A stretch of DNA of 64,000 bases, from the NCBI GenBank assembly GCA_043228905.1, contig JBHGNT010000002.1, positions 10,602,001-10,666,000 on the forward strand, given 5' to 3'. This DNA comes from Azolla caroliniana (Eukaryota > Polypodiophyta). How positions within the stretch are numbered: position 1 is the stretch's first letter; each line of letters starts with the position of its first letter. The position numbers were made by a program, and so were the translations under genes. The notes beneath the pieces are model-generated. The model worked only from the letters and a program-made list of their open reading frames with translations. It was not told the DNA's origin and searched no databases. Of the stretch, positions 10,773 through 20,666 are shown one piece after another.

Positions 10773-11507
10773 ATATTCAGTCTTATAAACGGGGTTTAAT
10801 CATGTTTCTGTTGTGCCTACGATGCATATAAGGCTCAAATACCCAATGGAGTGTACATCCACAAAAAAATGTGTGGCAGTACATTTGTGATAACATAGAC
10901 AACTTGTGTATATGTCTCATGATTGCTTCAAATATGATGTCCAAATATGATCGTAGATCCATTGGTGGTTTTTGAAGATGGCATGCCGACTGATTAATGT
11001 GGAGACCGACTCATTCATATTCATTAAAAAAGGGAGCCCCACTCATTAAAAAAGGGAGCTCGACTCTGGTAAAAAGGGAGCCCGACTAATTAATGTGGAG
11101 CCTGACTCATTCATGTTCATTAAAAAAGGGAGCCCCACTCATTAAAAAAAGGAGTTCGACTCATTAAAAAGGGAGCCCGACTCATTAAAAAAGGGAGCCC
11201 GACACTGTAATAGGGAAGTGCCCAACTACGTGTAATGAGGGCGTCTCAACAGTCATATTAACGACTACAGTAAATTAATTCACCAAATTCAGTAGCATGC
11301 ACTAAGAGTCTTCCCATCATTCCCAATTAACCCATTCCCTTCCTTAACAGTCTATTAATCACTCGCACTCATATCATTCACTCTCATTCTCGATCGTTAA
11401 TCTACTCCATTCATGTGAATTATTTGAATTCATTCACTTGAATTCATTTGATTTCATTCACTTCATTCTCCTCAATCACTGACATTCTTGATCATATTGT
11501 ATTTGCT
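10773..11507 (+). promoter_or_regulatory. Region upstream of the MULE transposase with a cluster of subterminal-type repeats
   Basis: There is no gene here. Bases 11,021-11,212 hold about eight copies of AAAAAAGGGAGCCCGACTC-like units in direct orientation, the same unit as in both element ends. From about 11,280 the sequence is a run of TCATTCACTT-like motifs leading to the transposase ATG at 11508. The position suggests a transposase-bound promoter region, which is an inference. Confidence 0.55.
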
Positions 11508-13717
11508 ATGGAGAGCACAATGCATCATGGTGTCTTTGCCATGTCGGAAGATGAATTGGAGGATACGTCATGGTCATCCAATGAATATGAGGACGAATTG
11601 GAGGATCCTTTTGAGTCATCAGATTCCAATCGTGAGGATGAGGTGCTCGATCCCTTCATGTATTGTTCCCCTAGGTATTTTGCATTTTCAAGAGGTATGT
11701 ATAATTTGATGATTAAAGATTTATTGGGACAAGTAAATGTAACATTGGAAGCATTACGTGATGTCGCGAGGGGAGCACCTCTTTCACTTCATGCATGGAG
11801 GCACATGAAGAGTCGTCTCATACTCGGGAATGAGAGTGCAATTTACCTTAAAGCATCACCTAATCTTCAAGTCTTATACGTCGAGAAATGGAGGGAAGTA
11901 GTATTAGCATCACATGGTGACACATCCCATCACACGTTTTCAAAGACTCTTAAAGAGTTAAAGCTAGTTTATGCGACTGATGTACGTGATTATGGCATGC
12001 CACCGGAGTACGTGAAAGCACTCATTACAAGTTGTGGTTGCCAAATGGCATCGAAGCTCGACTCGATAGAAGGTTTGGGATCAAGCATGGCCAAATATAA
12101 CAAGACCCTACCCATAGAAGTGATCAAGGTAGAAACCCACCAATTAGATGATGTGCTCACGGATTTGCAAACCAAGTACCACACACGTTTAAGGAAAGGA
12201 GTCAAGAAGGGTATGCATGTGACTAGGTATAGTTGCCCTCGTGCTGGGACATCTCGACTTGCGTCTAATTCCACTCGACGACGTAGGTGCACACCCCGAT
12301 GTGGGTGCACATTCCATGTGGACATTAGAATCAATGACGATGTTGACATTGAGACACTTACCATTTCAATATATGGACCTCATAGTGGTCATGTACCATG
12401 TAGTAGGTCGGATGTGTACCATTTGCCAGTACACCCCAATGTCATAAGTTGTTGCAAAGATGACCTATTTGATGTTGGGTGTGCAAGGCATGTGGCATGA
12501 ATGAGCATGCGTAAGGAAGCATATCATAAGTCCAAGGCTAGTCCATTAGAGCTTGTTACCTATCGGTTCTTTATGATATCAAAGGAGGTCCATAACATGG
12601 CAAATAGGTTAAAAATCGGGAGTGCCATGACTAAGGTTGATTGGGATTTGATGATGCAAGATGCCTATGCACTCCGAGATCTTGGGAAAGTGGCTCATGT
12701 TCAACCCTACCTGCCTGGTGAACCAGGATCTGTCGCCATACAACCATTTATCTTGATACTTCAAGATCAATGGATGTTGGAAATGTGTGAGCGGTTGACC
12801 CTAAACAACTCTTGGGCAATCGACTCGACATTGAAAACAAACCAATTCGGGCTCCCATTATATGCAACAGTTTCCCCCAACGCCATGGGAATTGGGATCC
12901 CATTATGGTACATGCTTTGTAGTTCTGATAAGGGGTCAAACCATGAGCAAGTGGCATTAGAAGCTTGTTCGAGAGTCATATTCGCAAGGATGCCCACGGT
13001 GAGGCCAAATGCGATTGTGATCGATAAATGTTGGACATCATATAATGCCATAACTAATGTGGTTGCAATAGACCGTCAATCTTGGATTGTTGTAAATGGG
13101 CAACGGTCCCAAACACATTGTCGACTTTTGTTGTGTTAGTTTCACGCCAAAAAGTCATGGGTGGACAACTTGTTGCCAAAAGTAAGTGCAAATGAGAGAA
13201 GCCATCTTTATTAACGAATGTGCCAACTCATGCAATGCATTACTGAATCATCATTCAATGCAATGTGTGAGCAGTTAAAGGTAGAATATGCGGATACGCC
13301 CGGTGTTTGGCAATATATAGAAGGAGGATGGTGTGGTTTGACATGTGTGTGGAGGAAACTCTGGCCCAAGTTTGGTAGAATGTTCAACTATGGACACGTT
13401 GACACTACCAATATTGCGTTGGTGCACCAAAATCAACCAATGAAGAAGATGGTAGATCAATAAGTCGCAACCAACAAATCGGTGCCAAAAGAAGTGCAAC
13501 AATAGACATCTCGCAAGAACTTATTGGTAGCTCCCCAAACACTTCCAAATCCCACTCCGGAAAACTACAAAGATGTGCTAGTCGGGCTAGGAAGAGATTG
13601 CCATTGGTTGACCATGAGAAGGTTCGGTGTTTGTGTTGCGATGGCTTGACCTTGACTTCAAGGGACTCAAATGTTACATGTTGTAAAAATTGTGGTTGCA
13701 TCTTGCAATCATCCTGA
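11508..13717 (+). pseudogene. MULE transposase, broken by three stops and a frameshift
   Basis: The start at 11508 opens an acidic N-terminus. A basic Cys-rich segment near 12,225-12,330 resembles the FAR1/WRKY-like DNA-binding part of MULE transposases. The MULE catalytic region follows, with WAIDSTLKTNQFG near 12,815 (first Asp), VIDK near 13,017 (second Asp) and C-x-FHAKKSW at 13,134-13,155. One frame runs from 11508 to 13463, interrupted by TGA 12498, TAG 13137 and TAA near 13215. The C-terminus then moves to another frame and ends with a CLCC...CCKNCGC zinc-ribbon-like motif and a TGA at 13715. No SWIM zinc finger is evident. Confidence 0.75.
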
Positions 13718-13979
13718 CATGAGCCATAATCTTAATATGTAACGTGTATATTCATATTTCATTTTAGGGTTGTCAATATTTTATGTAAGACTTGTTATTT
13801 GAATCTTTAGGTTTTTTTGAGAAATTTTATGATCAGTTTCATGGCAAATATTTGTTTTACACTTACAATTTTGTGGAGTTTTTGATGTTTGTTGTTACAG
13901 AGTTGGGCTCCTTTTGACAGAGTCGGGCTCCTTTTCCAGAGTCGGGCTCCTTGTGACAGACGTTGTCAGGTTTTTATCC
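13718..13979 (+). repeat. MULE 3' region with inverted subterminal repeats
   Basis: AT-rich 3' flank of the transposase. Bases 13,897-13,960 hold three copies of AGAGTCGGGCTCCTTTT, the reverse complement of the left subterminal unit. Confidence 0.65.
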
Positions 13980-14081
13980 ATCTTGGATGGTGGAGATCGA
14001 ATGTGCCATCAGCGGTGCGACCTGCACCGTCTCTCTCCGTGATTCCCTCACTTGCCCTCTTTAATATTTGGTAGCAGTTAG
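13980..14081 (-). repeat. Right terminal inverted repeat of the MULE
   Basis: Reverse complement of the left end. The outer ~65 bases carry three mismatches, at what correspond to CTAACT(A/G)C, AATC(G/A)CGG and GAGAG(G/A)GA. Confidence 0.85.
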
Positions 14082-14168
14082 TCACGAGCCACACACACAC
14101 ATGCACGCATAAATAAATTACATACTAGATATCATATAATCCATACATATTATATGATATACAAATTT

Positions 14169-14204
<36 letters not shown>

Positions 14205-15060
14205 TCCACATATCACCATATATATAGGTTATACGAAACCATACAAACTACAATACTTACATACATATATACATTCATACACACATTGGAATCTGGATAT
14301 ATGTATACTTACACATACATCGGATATATACATGTATATTATATGCATATTACAAACATACATCCATATATGAGCTATATGCATATGTCCTAAACATTAA
14401 AATACATTGAAAATATACATACATAAATACATTACATATATACACATACATACATTCATACATTGCTACACATATATACGTACATATGCCTACAATGTCA
14501 CGCATATAAACATACATTCATATGCATACACACATACATACATAGATTACATGCATGCATACACATACATACATTACATGTATGCATACACATACATATA
14601 TTACATGCATGCATACATTCATTGAACACATAATGGATCCAATATACACATCTAAACTTACACACAATGTATGCCATATATAGAATACATACAACACATG
14701 CAATACAATACATACATACACACATCCCATACATACAATGCATATGTATATACAATAGATACATTTTACAATTAATACAATACAACATGTATATATATAC
14801 ACACTTACAAATGTACACATATCACACACACACACACATATATATGCAATACAATACATATGGATGTATATAGAGAATAGACACACACATATACACATAT
14901 GTATATAGAGCATACACACACATACATACACACATGCCATACCAATAATTCATACAAATTACAATACATTATATGCACATGTATAGAGCATAACACACAC
15001 ACAAATATAGATATCCACAGATATAAACATGCACATGTATAGAACATACATTCACAATAG
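14082..15060. repeat. CA and CATA microsatellite tract
   Basis: A (CA)n run lies at about 14,167-14,203, followed by long degenerate ACATA/CATG repeats. Open frames here are low-complexity Tyr/Ile/Thr/His strings on both strands and are not genes. The composition equals the tract left of the MULE. Confidence 0.85.
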
Positions 15061-15232
15061 AACACTCTTTTTAAAACGCTTCTCAAAGCCATGCTAATTG
15101 TTTTAAAAAAATGGGGGAAGAAAGGGGGGGAGATTAGACATGTGGTGTGTTTTAGTAAAATGTGGGGGGAAAAAGGAGAGAGAGAGAGAGACTGTGTTTC
15201 CTCCTCCACCCCCTCCCCACCTCGAAGCTTCC

Positions 15233-15423
15233 ATGGTTGTTGTAGATCTCGAGTATTGTTGCTTCGTCGGAGTTCTCGCGTGGACCGCCGATGATCGCAA
15301 CCTTGCGGATGCCTTTTGATACTTCAGCGAAGTTATCAACTCCAAGCTTATCAATGGTTGTGAAATGAGATGATCATGAGGCTTTGGCTTTGTGACAAAC
15401 TTGGTGGCTCAGATTCACAAAAT
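15233..15423 (+). pseudogene. RRM fragment of a plant glycine-rich RNA-binding protein
   Basis: Reading from the ATG at 15233 gives an RNA-recognition motif of the GRP7/GRP8 type: LEYCCFVGVLAW (RNP2 region), then DDRNLADAF, a degraded S(K)LING segment, and GFGFVT (RNP1). Three in-frame TGA codons lie at positions where the family has Arg or another residue; the pair just before GFGFVT reads TGA TCA TGA where the family has Arg-Ser-Arg. The match stops at about 15,390, before the rest of the RRM and the Gly-rich tail. Such proteins bind RNA in cold and circadian responses. This copy is dead. Confidence 0.72.
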
Positions 15424-15872
15424 TGGAGGAAGTAAACGAAATGAAAACTTTACAAACTTTTATATGCAAATTGAGTATTGACTTCCTTTTTGCTTTTGTT
15501 ACTTGAGGCCTTTTGTTTTGCTCTAACACTTTTGTTATGGTTCAGATGGGAAAAAAATTGATATCCCTAAAGAGATGATTCCAAAGAGAGAGAGAGAGTG
15601 AGAGCACCATGAGCGTGAACGACCTCCTCTTTGAAGTAGTCCTCCTCTAGCGAGCAAGGATGTGCAGGACAAGTTACAAGAAGGCAACAGAGAAGGATAG
15701 GTTCTAATGTATGAATTTTCGTTTTTTGTTTTTAGCATCGATTTTTCCATTGTTCTCTATATAATCTTGAAATGCTTAGGATTGCTAATTTTGTAAACAA
15801 AACATTGATTTTAAGAATTATTTGGTTTTCTTTTTCGTCACATGTAATTTTTCAATTGATTTTTACAATATT
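15424..15872. other. AT-rich region without recognised gene
   Basis: The stretch contains a GAGAGA run near 15,585 and short open frames only. Nothing resembles a continuation of the RRM pseudogene. Confidence 0.5.
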
Positions 15873-16702
15873 GCATCTTTAAATTGTATTATAACAATGT
15901 TAGGTTTTGCTGAAATTTTATTGTTCCTTTTTTTGGTTTCTTTTTATTTCACTTTGATTTTGTATTGCCTTGTATATATTATCATGTTAATTATATATTC
16001 AAAACTTTGGTCTATGAATTTTCTTTGTAAGGATACCCAAAAAATCAGATTAATTGGAGGGTCTTGTGGAAATATTGTCACTTGATCGATGATAAATCAA
16101 GTGTTTGTGGTGAAGAGGGGGAGAAGAAAGGGGAGAAGGAGGATGTAGGGAGTAATGATGCCGAAAACATGAGGGAAGGTGACATTGGAAACATGAAGGT
16201 TCTTAGTTTAGTACCATATAAGTTTAAGACGATGTTTGTATGCTTATGTGTATGTGTATGTGTATGCATGTGCGTGCGTGTGTATGTGCATCTTTAAATT
16301 GTATTATAACAATGTTAGGTTTTGCTGAAATTTTATTGTTCCTTTTTTTGGTTTCTTTTTATTTCACTTTGATTTTGTATTGCCTTGTATATATTATCAT
16401 GTTAATTATATATTCAAAACTTTGGTCTATGAATTTTCTTTGTAAGGATACCCAAAAAATCAGATTAATTGGAGGGTCTTGTGGAAATATTGTCACTTGA
16501 TCGATGATAAATCAAGTGTTTGTGGTGAAGAGGGGGAGAAGAAAGGGGAGAAGGAGGATGTAGGGAGTAATGATGCCGAAAACATGAGGGAAGGTGACAT
16601 TGGAAACATGAAGGTTCTTAGTTTAGTACCATATAAGTTTAAGACGATGTTTGTATGCTTATGTGTATGTGTATGTGTATGCATGTGCGTGCGTGTGTAT
16701 GT
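15873..16702. repeat. 415-bp tandem duplication, copies apparently identical
   Basis: The unit 15873-16287 is repeated at 16288-16702 with no difference that I can see. Each unit starts GCATCTTTAAATTG and ends in a GTGTATGT-rich run. The small frames inside are simply doubled, and no protein family is recognised. Confidence 0.9.
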
Positions 16703-18139
16703 GTATTTGCATATGCATCTCCATGGTTGTGTTTGTATTCATGTATGAATGCAAGCGCATACGCATGCTTTTTTTGCCATGTTACTCTGTGTATTTGCCC
16801 TTGTCATTTCACATGAAAGACTAGCTCTTTCGGTCTTGAGAAACTTCATGAGGCTTCAAGAAGTGATTGACAATAGAGGCCAGACATTCTAGTGACAATC
16901 GAACAAGAGTTTGTTGTGATTTGTGCAAGCTTTTGTGCTAATGCAAGCTCGAATCCACATCTACCATCATCTAAAAGAAAAAGACAATGAACCAATACAA
17001 CTTCTGAAGAGCTTATGCCATACCATTGGAATCTTGACCAACCAACATTGAGGTGCACATAAAAAACAATTAATTTATTTTGTGATATCTTTGCCGAAAA
17101 GGCCATAGATCTTGTTGATATGTGTTATATTAACGATAATCTTAATCTGCTAACCCAAACATGAAGTTCCATTCTCTTGTTTTGTTTCCAAATTTCTTTA
17201 CTAAATGAACAAATTTCTTTGCTATTCAAGGTGGCACGATTGCATAGGAACAATTGAAGAGATTGAAGCATGTGTTTATTTGGGCAAGGAATGACATATA
17301 AGAGTGTCTTGACCCTAAATAGTTCTTGCAATGCTGGAGTTTCCTTTGAAACTATAAGGAAGTAGACTTCGTTAATTCAAGCTTCCAACACTGATGGGTT
17401 GGAGAAAAGTGAGCTCATTGAGACATATAATGTAATACGAAAACCACTAGGCATGCATCCATACACGGTTATAAATATATACACATACATAGTTATGGGT
17501 TGCATATTATATTATTGACCACATAAGTTGATGTTATTGTGCACAACCTACATGATCACTTAGGAGGTGAAGGTATAATGATTGATGCTTCTTGATTATT
17601 ACTCTATATCTTTTGTTTGCTACAGATTCTATTATGGACCAAAAAAGTTAATCTTATTGTGCATGGGATCAAGATTGTGGCATTACTTAAGAGGTGAAGG
17701 TATAATGATTCATGTTTCTTGATTATTATTCTATATCTTTTGTTTGCAACTATCATTTTGATTGTATTATTTCATTCGAACAATATATTAACCTTTGGTT
17801 TCTTATTGTTACTCCATAGGTTTTCAACTTATTGAATGATGGTGCTCGACAAAGAAGTAAAAAAGCGTGTTTTTTGTGTGTGTAGGTTTGCAAATGTTTG
17901 CAAATGTCAGATTTCATAAGGACTATGATAAAGGGCGTGTACATGAAGCTTGATCATATTTACATTGATGATAACCTAACACTACTTTTCTTGCAAATTT
18001 CAAATAAAATGTTCTTGATGTAAAGCTTTGTGGGTTCCAAAGCCTACTTACTTTGTTTCTGCTGTAGAGAGATTAATGGCTATGGCTATGGAAGAGAATA
18101 TGTTTTATAGGTTAAAAGTATTGTGTGTTAGTGTGACTC
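16703..18139. other. AT-rich intergenic DNA with a diverged 127-bp tandem repeat
   Basis: I recognise no gene. Between about 17,510 and 17,755 a ~127-bp unit occurs twice with divergence; GAGGTGAAGGTATAATGATT starts at 17564 and at 17691. The rest is unremarkable. Confidence 0.6.
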
Positions 18140-18425
18140 TAGCGCTTCTCCACCCCTCGGCTCCTTAGTGTTGGTGTCGACTTCCGCTACCTTCTCGTCC
18201 GTCTGGCCTACAACTGATCTGACCCTTTTGAATCAAATTGTTCAACTGATCGGCTGCCTCCGATTCATTCCCATTGTCGTCAGAATTGGCTGTCTCCAAT
18301 TCGTCTTCAATCTTCAGGCCCTTCACCACATCGGACCATGTCTGGATCTTGGCTTTCATCTTCTGGTTGGCTCTGTCCTTCTTGACATCTTTGCCATCGT
18401 CTTTTGTACAAACATACGTAAATAG
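18140..18425 (-). pseudogene. C-terminal extension of a family-A copia polyprotein, fragment
   Basis: Read on the minus strand, 18359-18165 gives a charged segment (DVVKGLKIEDELE, then NGNESEAAD) matching the tail after RNase H of copia element A (24,200-24,400, + strand) and of the minus-strand copia at 27,960-28,260. Copia A inserted into it, duplicating AATAG. The rest of this older copy is not found beyond 25,080. Confidence 0.65.
18421..18425. repeat. Target-site duplication of copia A, left copy (AATAG)
   Basis: AATAG precedes the 5' LTR and recurs at 25076-25080 directly after the 3' LTR. Confidence 0.8.
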
Positions 18426-18697
18426 TGTTGAGCGGCAAGCTCAACCGGATCCGGATTGGCTGAATAAGCCTGAGCCGGATTGGTGAGCCGGTGAGCCGGA
18501 TCAGAGCGGTAACCGAAAGCCTAGTAGTAGCCTAGACTACTAGGCAATCATTTTCTTGTAGTTAGTGTCAGTCACACGTAGGAATATTGAAGTACTTGTT
18601 AGTACTTCTGTCAGTCCTTATGGACTTGTATAAATAGTGTTGTTTAGCACGTTGTATGTACACAATTTTTTGAATTGAGTTTATGTTCTGCTCTCTT

Positions 18698-18735
<38 letters not shown>

Positions 18736-18845
18736 CCACACGTATTCTCTGGGTGTTAAGCTACTCCATTAAACCTTCATCTTATTCTCTGTTGCTATCC
18801 GGTTGAACCGGTTCTGTCTAACACTTCCTCACGATTACATTTACA
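18426..18845 (+). repeat. 5' LTR of copia A
   Basis: 420 bp starting TGTTGAGCGGCAAGCTC and ending TTACATTTACA. A TATAAATA box sits at 18629-18636, followed by a CT-rich run. The related LTR at 24642-25075 is 434 bp. Confidence 0.88.
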
Positions 18846-18857
18846 TGGTATCAGAGC
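18846..18857 (+). other. Primer-binding site of copia A (initiator Met tRNA)
   Basis: TGGTATCAGAGC follows the LTR without a gap and is complementary to the 3' end of plant initiator-Met tRNA. Confidence 0.9.
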
Positions 18858-18951
18858 GCGAGGGTTGAGAACCTCTATCGCCGATACTTGCTTCCGTAGA
18901 CGAACCCTAGAACCCAATAACAACAGACAGGGAGAAGATATAGACAGAGGA

Positions 18952-19100
18952 ATGGCGATTTCACTTCCAACAACGAAGCTTGACCGGAGCAACTACGCGT
19001 CTTGGTCATACAAGATGCATCAGTACCTGCTGGGGCATGGATATTGGAGCTTCATGGAAGGAACAAACGAGGTAGCGTCGGAGCCGGCACACAATGACTT
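18952..19100 (+). pseudogene. Truncated first copy of copia A gag
   Basis: From the ATG the frame reads MAISLPTTKLDRSNYASW and on, nearly identical to the second copy at 20045. It stops matching after about 50 codons (ACAATGACTTCCC), where the foreign LTR begins. This is the N-terminal part of a UBN2-type gag. Confidence 0.75.
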
Positions 19101-19874
19101 CCCAGCGGGAACTGCACGCTCCGTATACGCAACGCTCGGCCACAACCGAGCTTAGAATCATACACAAAAAAAACGGGAAAGAAAGCACGACGTGAAGAAG
19201 AGAAGAGTACACAAGATGTTTACGTGGAAAACCCAAACTAAGGCAAAAAACCACGGCAGCCCACAGGCTGCAAACTATCACTATGTTAGAATGTACAACA
19301 GTGAGTTCACGGAGGTAACGACCTCGTGCTCACAATCTTCGCCACAGGCGGCGGTTACAACAGAGGCAACGACCTCTTTCTCTCTCTCTCTCTCTCTGTA
19401 CACAGTTACGCACTCTCTCTCTCCTTGCACCAACAAGAATGACAACAACAACAAAAAGTTTGCCCTAAGTCATATTTATACTAATATGACTTTTCAGCTA
19501 TTTACAAATATAGCCATGATGGACTCTTAGAAAACATATTTACGAATATGTCTCTTCATCCGGTGAGAACTCCTCACCGGGTCTGCACCATCCGGCTCTC
19601 CGTAGCCGGGTACTCCTCATCCGGTTCTCACCGGGTCTGCATCATCCGGCTCTCCGTAGCCGGGTACTCCTCATCCGGTTCTCACTGGGTCTGCATCATC
19701 CGGCTCTCCGTAGCCGGGTACTCCTCATCCGGTACTCATCGGGTCTGCACCATCCGGCTCTCCGTAGCCGGGTACTCCTCATCCGGTTTCGGCCTTGGCC
19801 TATCGGCCTCGGCTGAGTTTGCTTATCAACATTGTTCTTCTCCCTTCCCATCCGGAGGGACCTGTCTCCCAACA
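19101..19874 (-). mobile_element. Solo LTR of the copia B family inside copia A
   Basis: From CAACGCTCGGCCACAACCGA onward it matches the LTRs of copia B at 50,079 and 54,750 and ends in the same GGGACCTGTCTCCCAACA. It holds four copies of a 54-bp unit (about 19,560-19,790) against fewer in the other LTRs. The first ~25 bases are diverged, so the left edge is approximate. No target duplication flanks it: the left neighbour is gag and the right neighbour is the end of an A-type LTR. Confidence 0.75.
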
Positions 19875-19950
19875 TTATTCTCTGTTGCTATCCGGCTGAG
19901 CCGGTTCTGTCTAACACTTCCTCACGATTACATTTACATGGTATCAGAGC
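19875..19950 (+). repeat. Copia A LTR 3' stub and second primer-binding site
   Basis: The last 64 bp of the A-type LTR (19875-19938) are followed by TGGTATCAGAGC (19939-19950). Most of the LTR is missing and replaced by the foreign LTR. Confidence 0.85.
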
Positions 19951-20044
19951 GCGAGGGTCTAGAACCTCTATCGCCGATACTTGCTTCCATAGACGAACCC
20001 TAGAACCCAATAACAACAGACAGGGAGAAGATATAGACAGAGGA

Positions 20045-20660
20045 ATGGCGAGTTCACTTCCAACAACGAAGCTTGATCGGAGCAACTACGCGTCTTGGTC
20101 ATACAAGATGCATCAGTACCTGCTGGGGCATGGATATTGGAGCTTCATGGAAGGAACAAACGAAGTAGCGTCGGAGCCGGCACACAATGACTTCCCGGTA
20201 TGGGAGCAAGGAGCGAGCCGAGTATTGTAGTGCCTCGCGTCTTTGTGTGCACGATCAGATGCTCGACTACATCAAGGATGCAAAGACGCCGAAGGAGGCC
20301 TGGGCAAATCTATGGAAGATTTTCGCCGCGAGTACCACAACCCGTAAGTTGCAGCTCCGGCAAGAGTTGAACAACATCCGGCAAAGAGACATGTCGGTTA
20401 CGTATTACACCACCAAGATAAAGGATATTTGTGACGCACTCGGGTCCATCAATGTGACGGTGGACGAAGACGAGATGGTACAAATTTGCCTCGGTGATCT
20501 AGTGCAAAAAGGGCCACGGGGAAAGCGAGTGCTGGAAGAAGCGCGCAAATTCGGACAAATCTGGATCCGACAAAACCGGTCGGGAGAACCGGCAAAGCTC
20601 GCACTACACGGAAGGATTGGAAGGATCCGGAACCGGGAAAACTGGTGAAGGGCCAGGTCA
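20045..20660 (+). pseudogene. Copia A gag (UBN2-type), frameshifted
   Basis: Starts MASSLPTTKLDRSNYASW. Gag packages element RNA. A frameshift near 20,225 moves the reading to a second frame, which continues with HDQMLDYIKDAKTPKEAW, the RKLQLRQELNNIR region and MVQICLGDL. After about 20,490 the usual sequence is lost. I see no CCHC zinc knuckle, so the RNA-binding end is deleted. Confidence 0.75.
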
Positions 20661-20666
20661 GCCTTC

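Larger units (their letters stand above)
3874..14081 (+). mobile_element. Mutator-like element (MULE) with a nested LINE
   Basis: Long terminal inverted repeats bound the element at 3874 and 14081, both beginning CTAACTRCTACCAAATATT when read inwards. Inside are mirrored subterminal repeats, a TATA box, a tandem duplication and a MULE-type transposase (11.5-13.7 kb). Removing the LINE at 5639-10757 and one target copy leaves about 5.1 kb. I could not see the 9-bp target duplication expected of MULEs; the flanks have probably drifted. The transposase is broken by three stops and a frameshift, so the copy is not autonomous. Confidence 0.8.

Noticed and set aside
3865-14090. 9-bp target duplication of the MULE
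   Set aside because: CCATGGTGT on the left and TCACGAGCC on the right do not match. Shifting the boundary by a few bases did not help.
14154-14940. Several open frames of 70-140 codons on both strands
   Set aside because: They are translations of CA/CATA microsatellite (Tyr, Ile, Thr, His and Cys strings) with no domain.
19548-20003. 151-codon plus-strand frame with four repeats of a VAGYSSSGS-type unit
   Set aside because: It is the 54-bp LTR repeat read in an open frame; the unit length is a multiple of three by chance, and related LTRs carry fewer copies.
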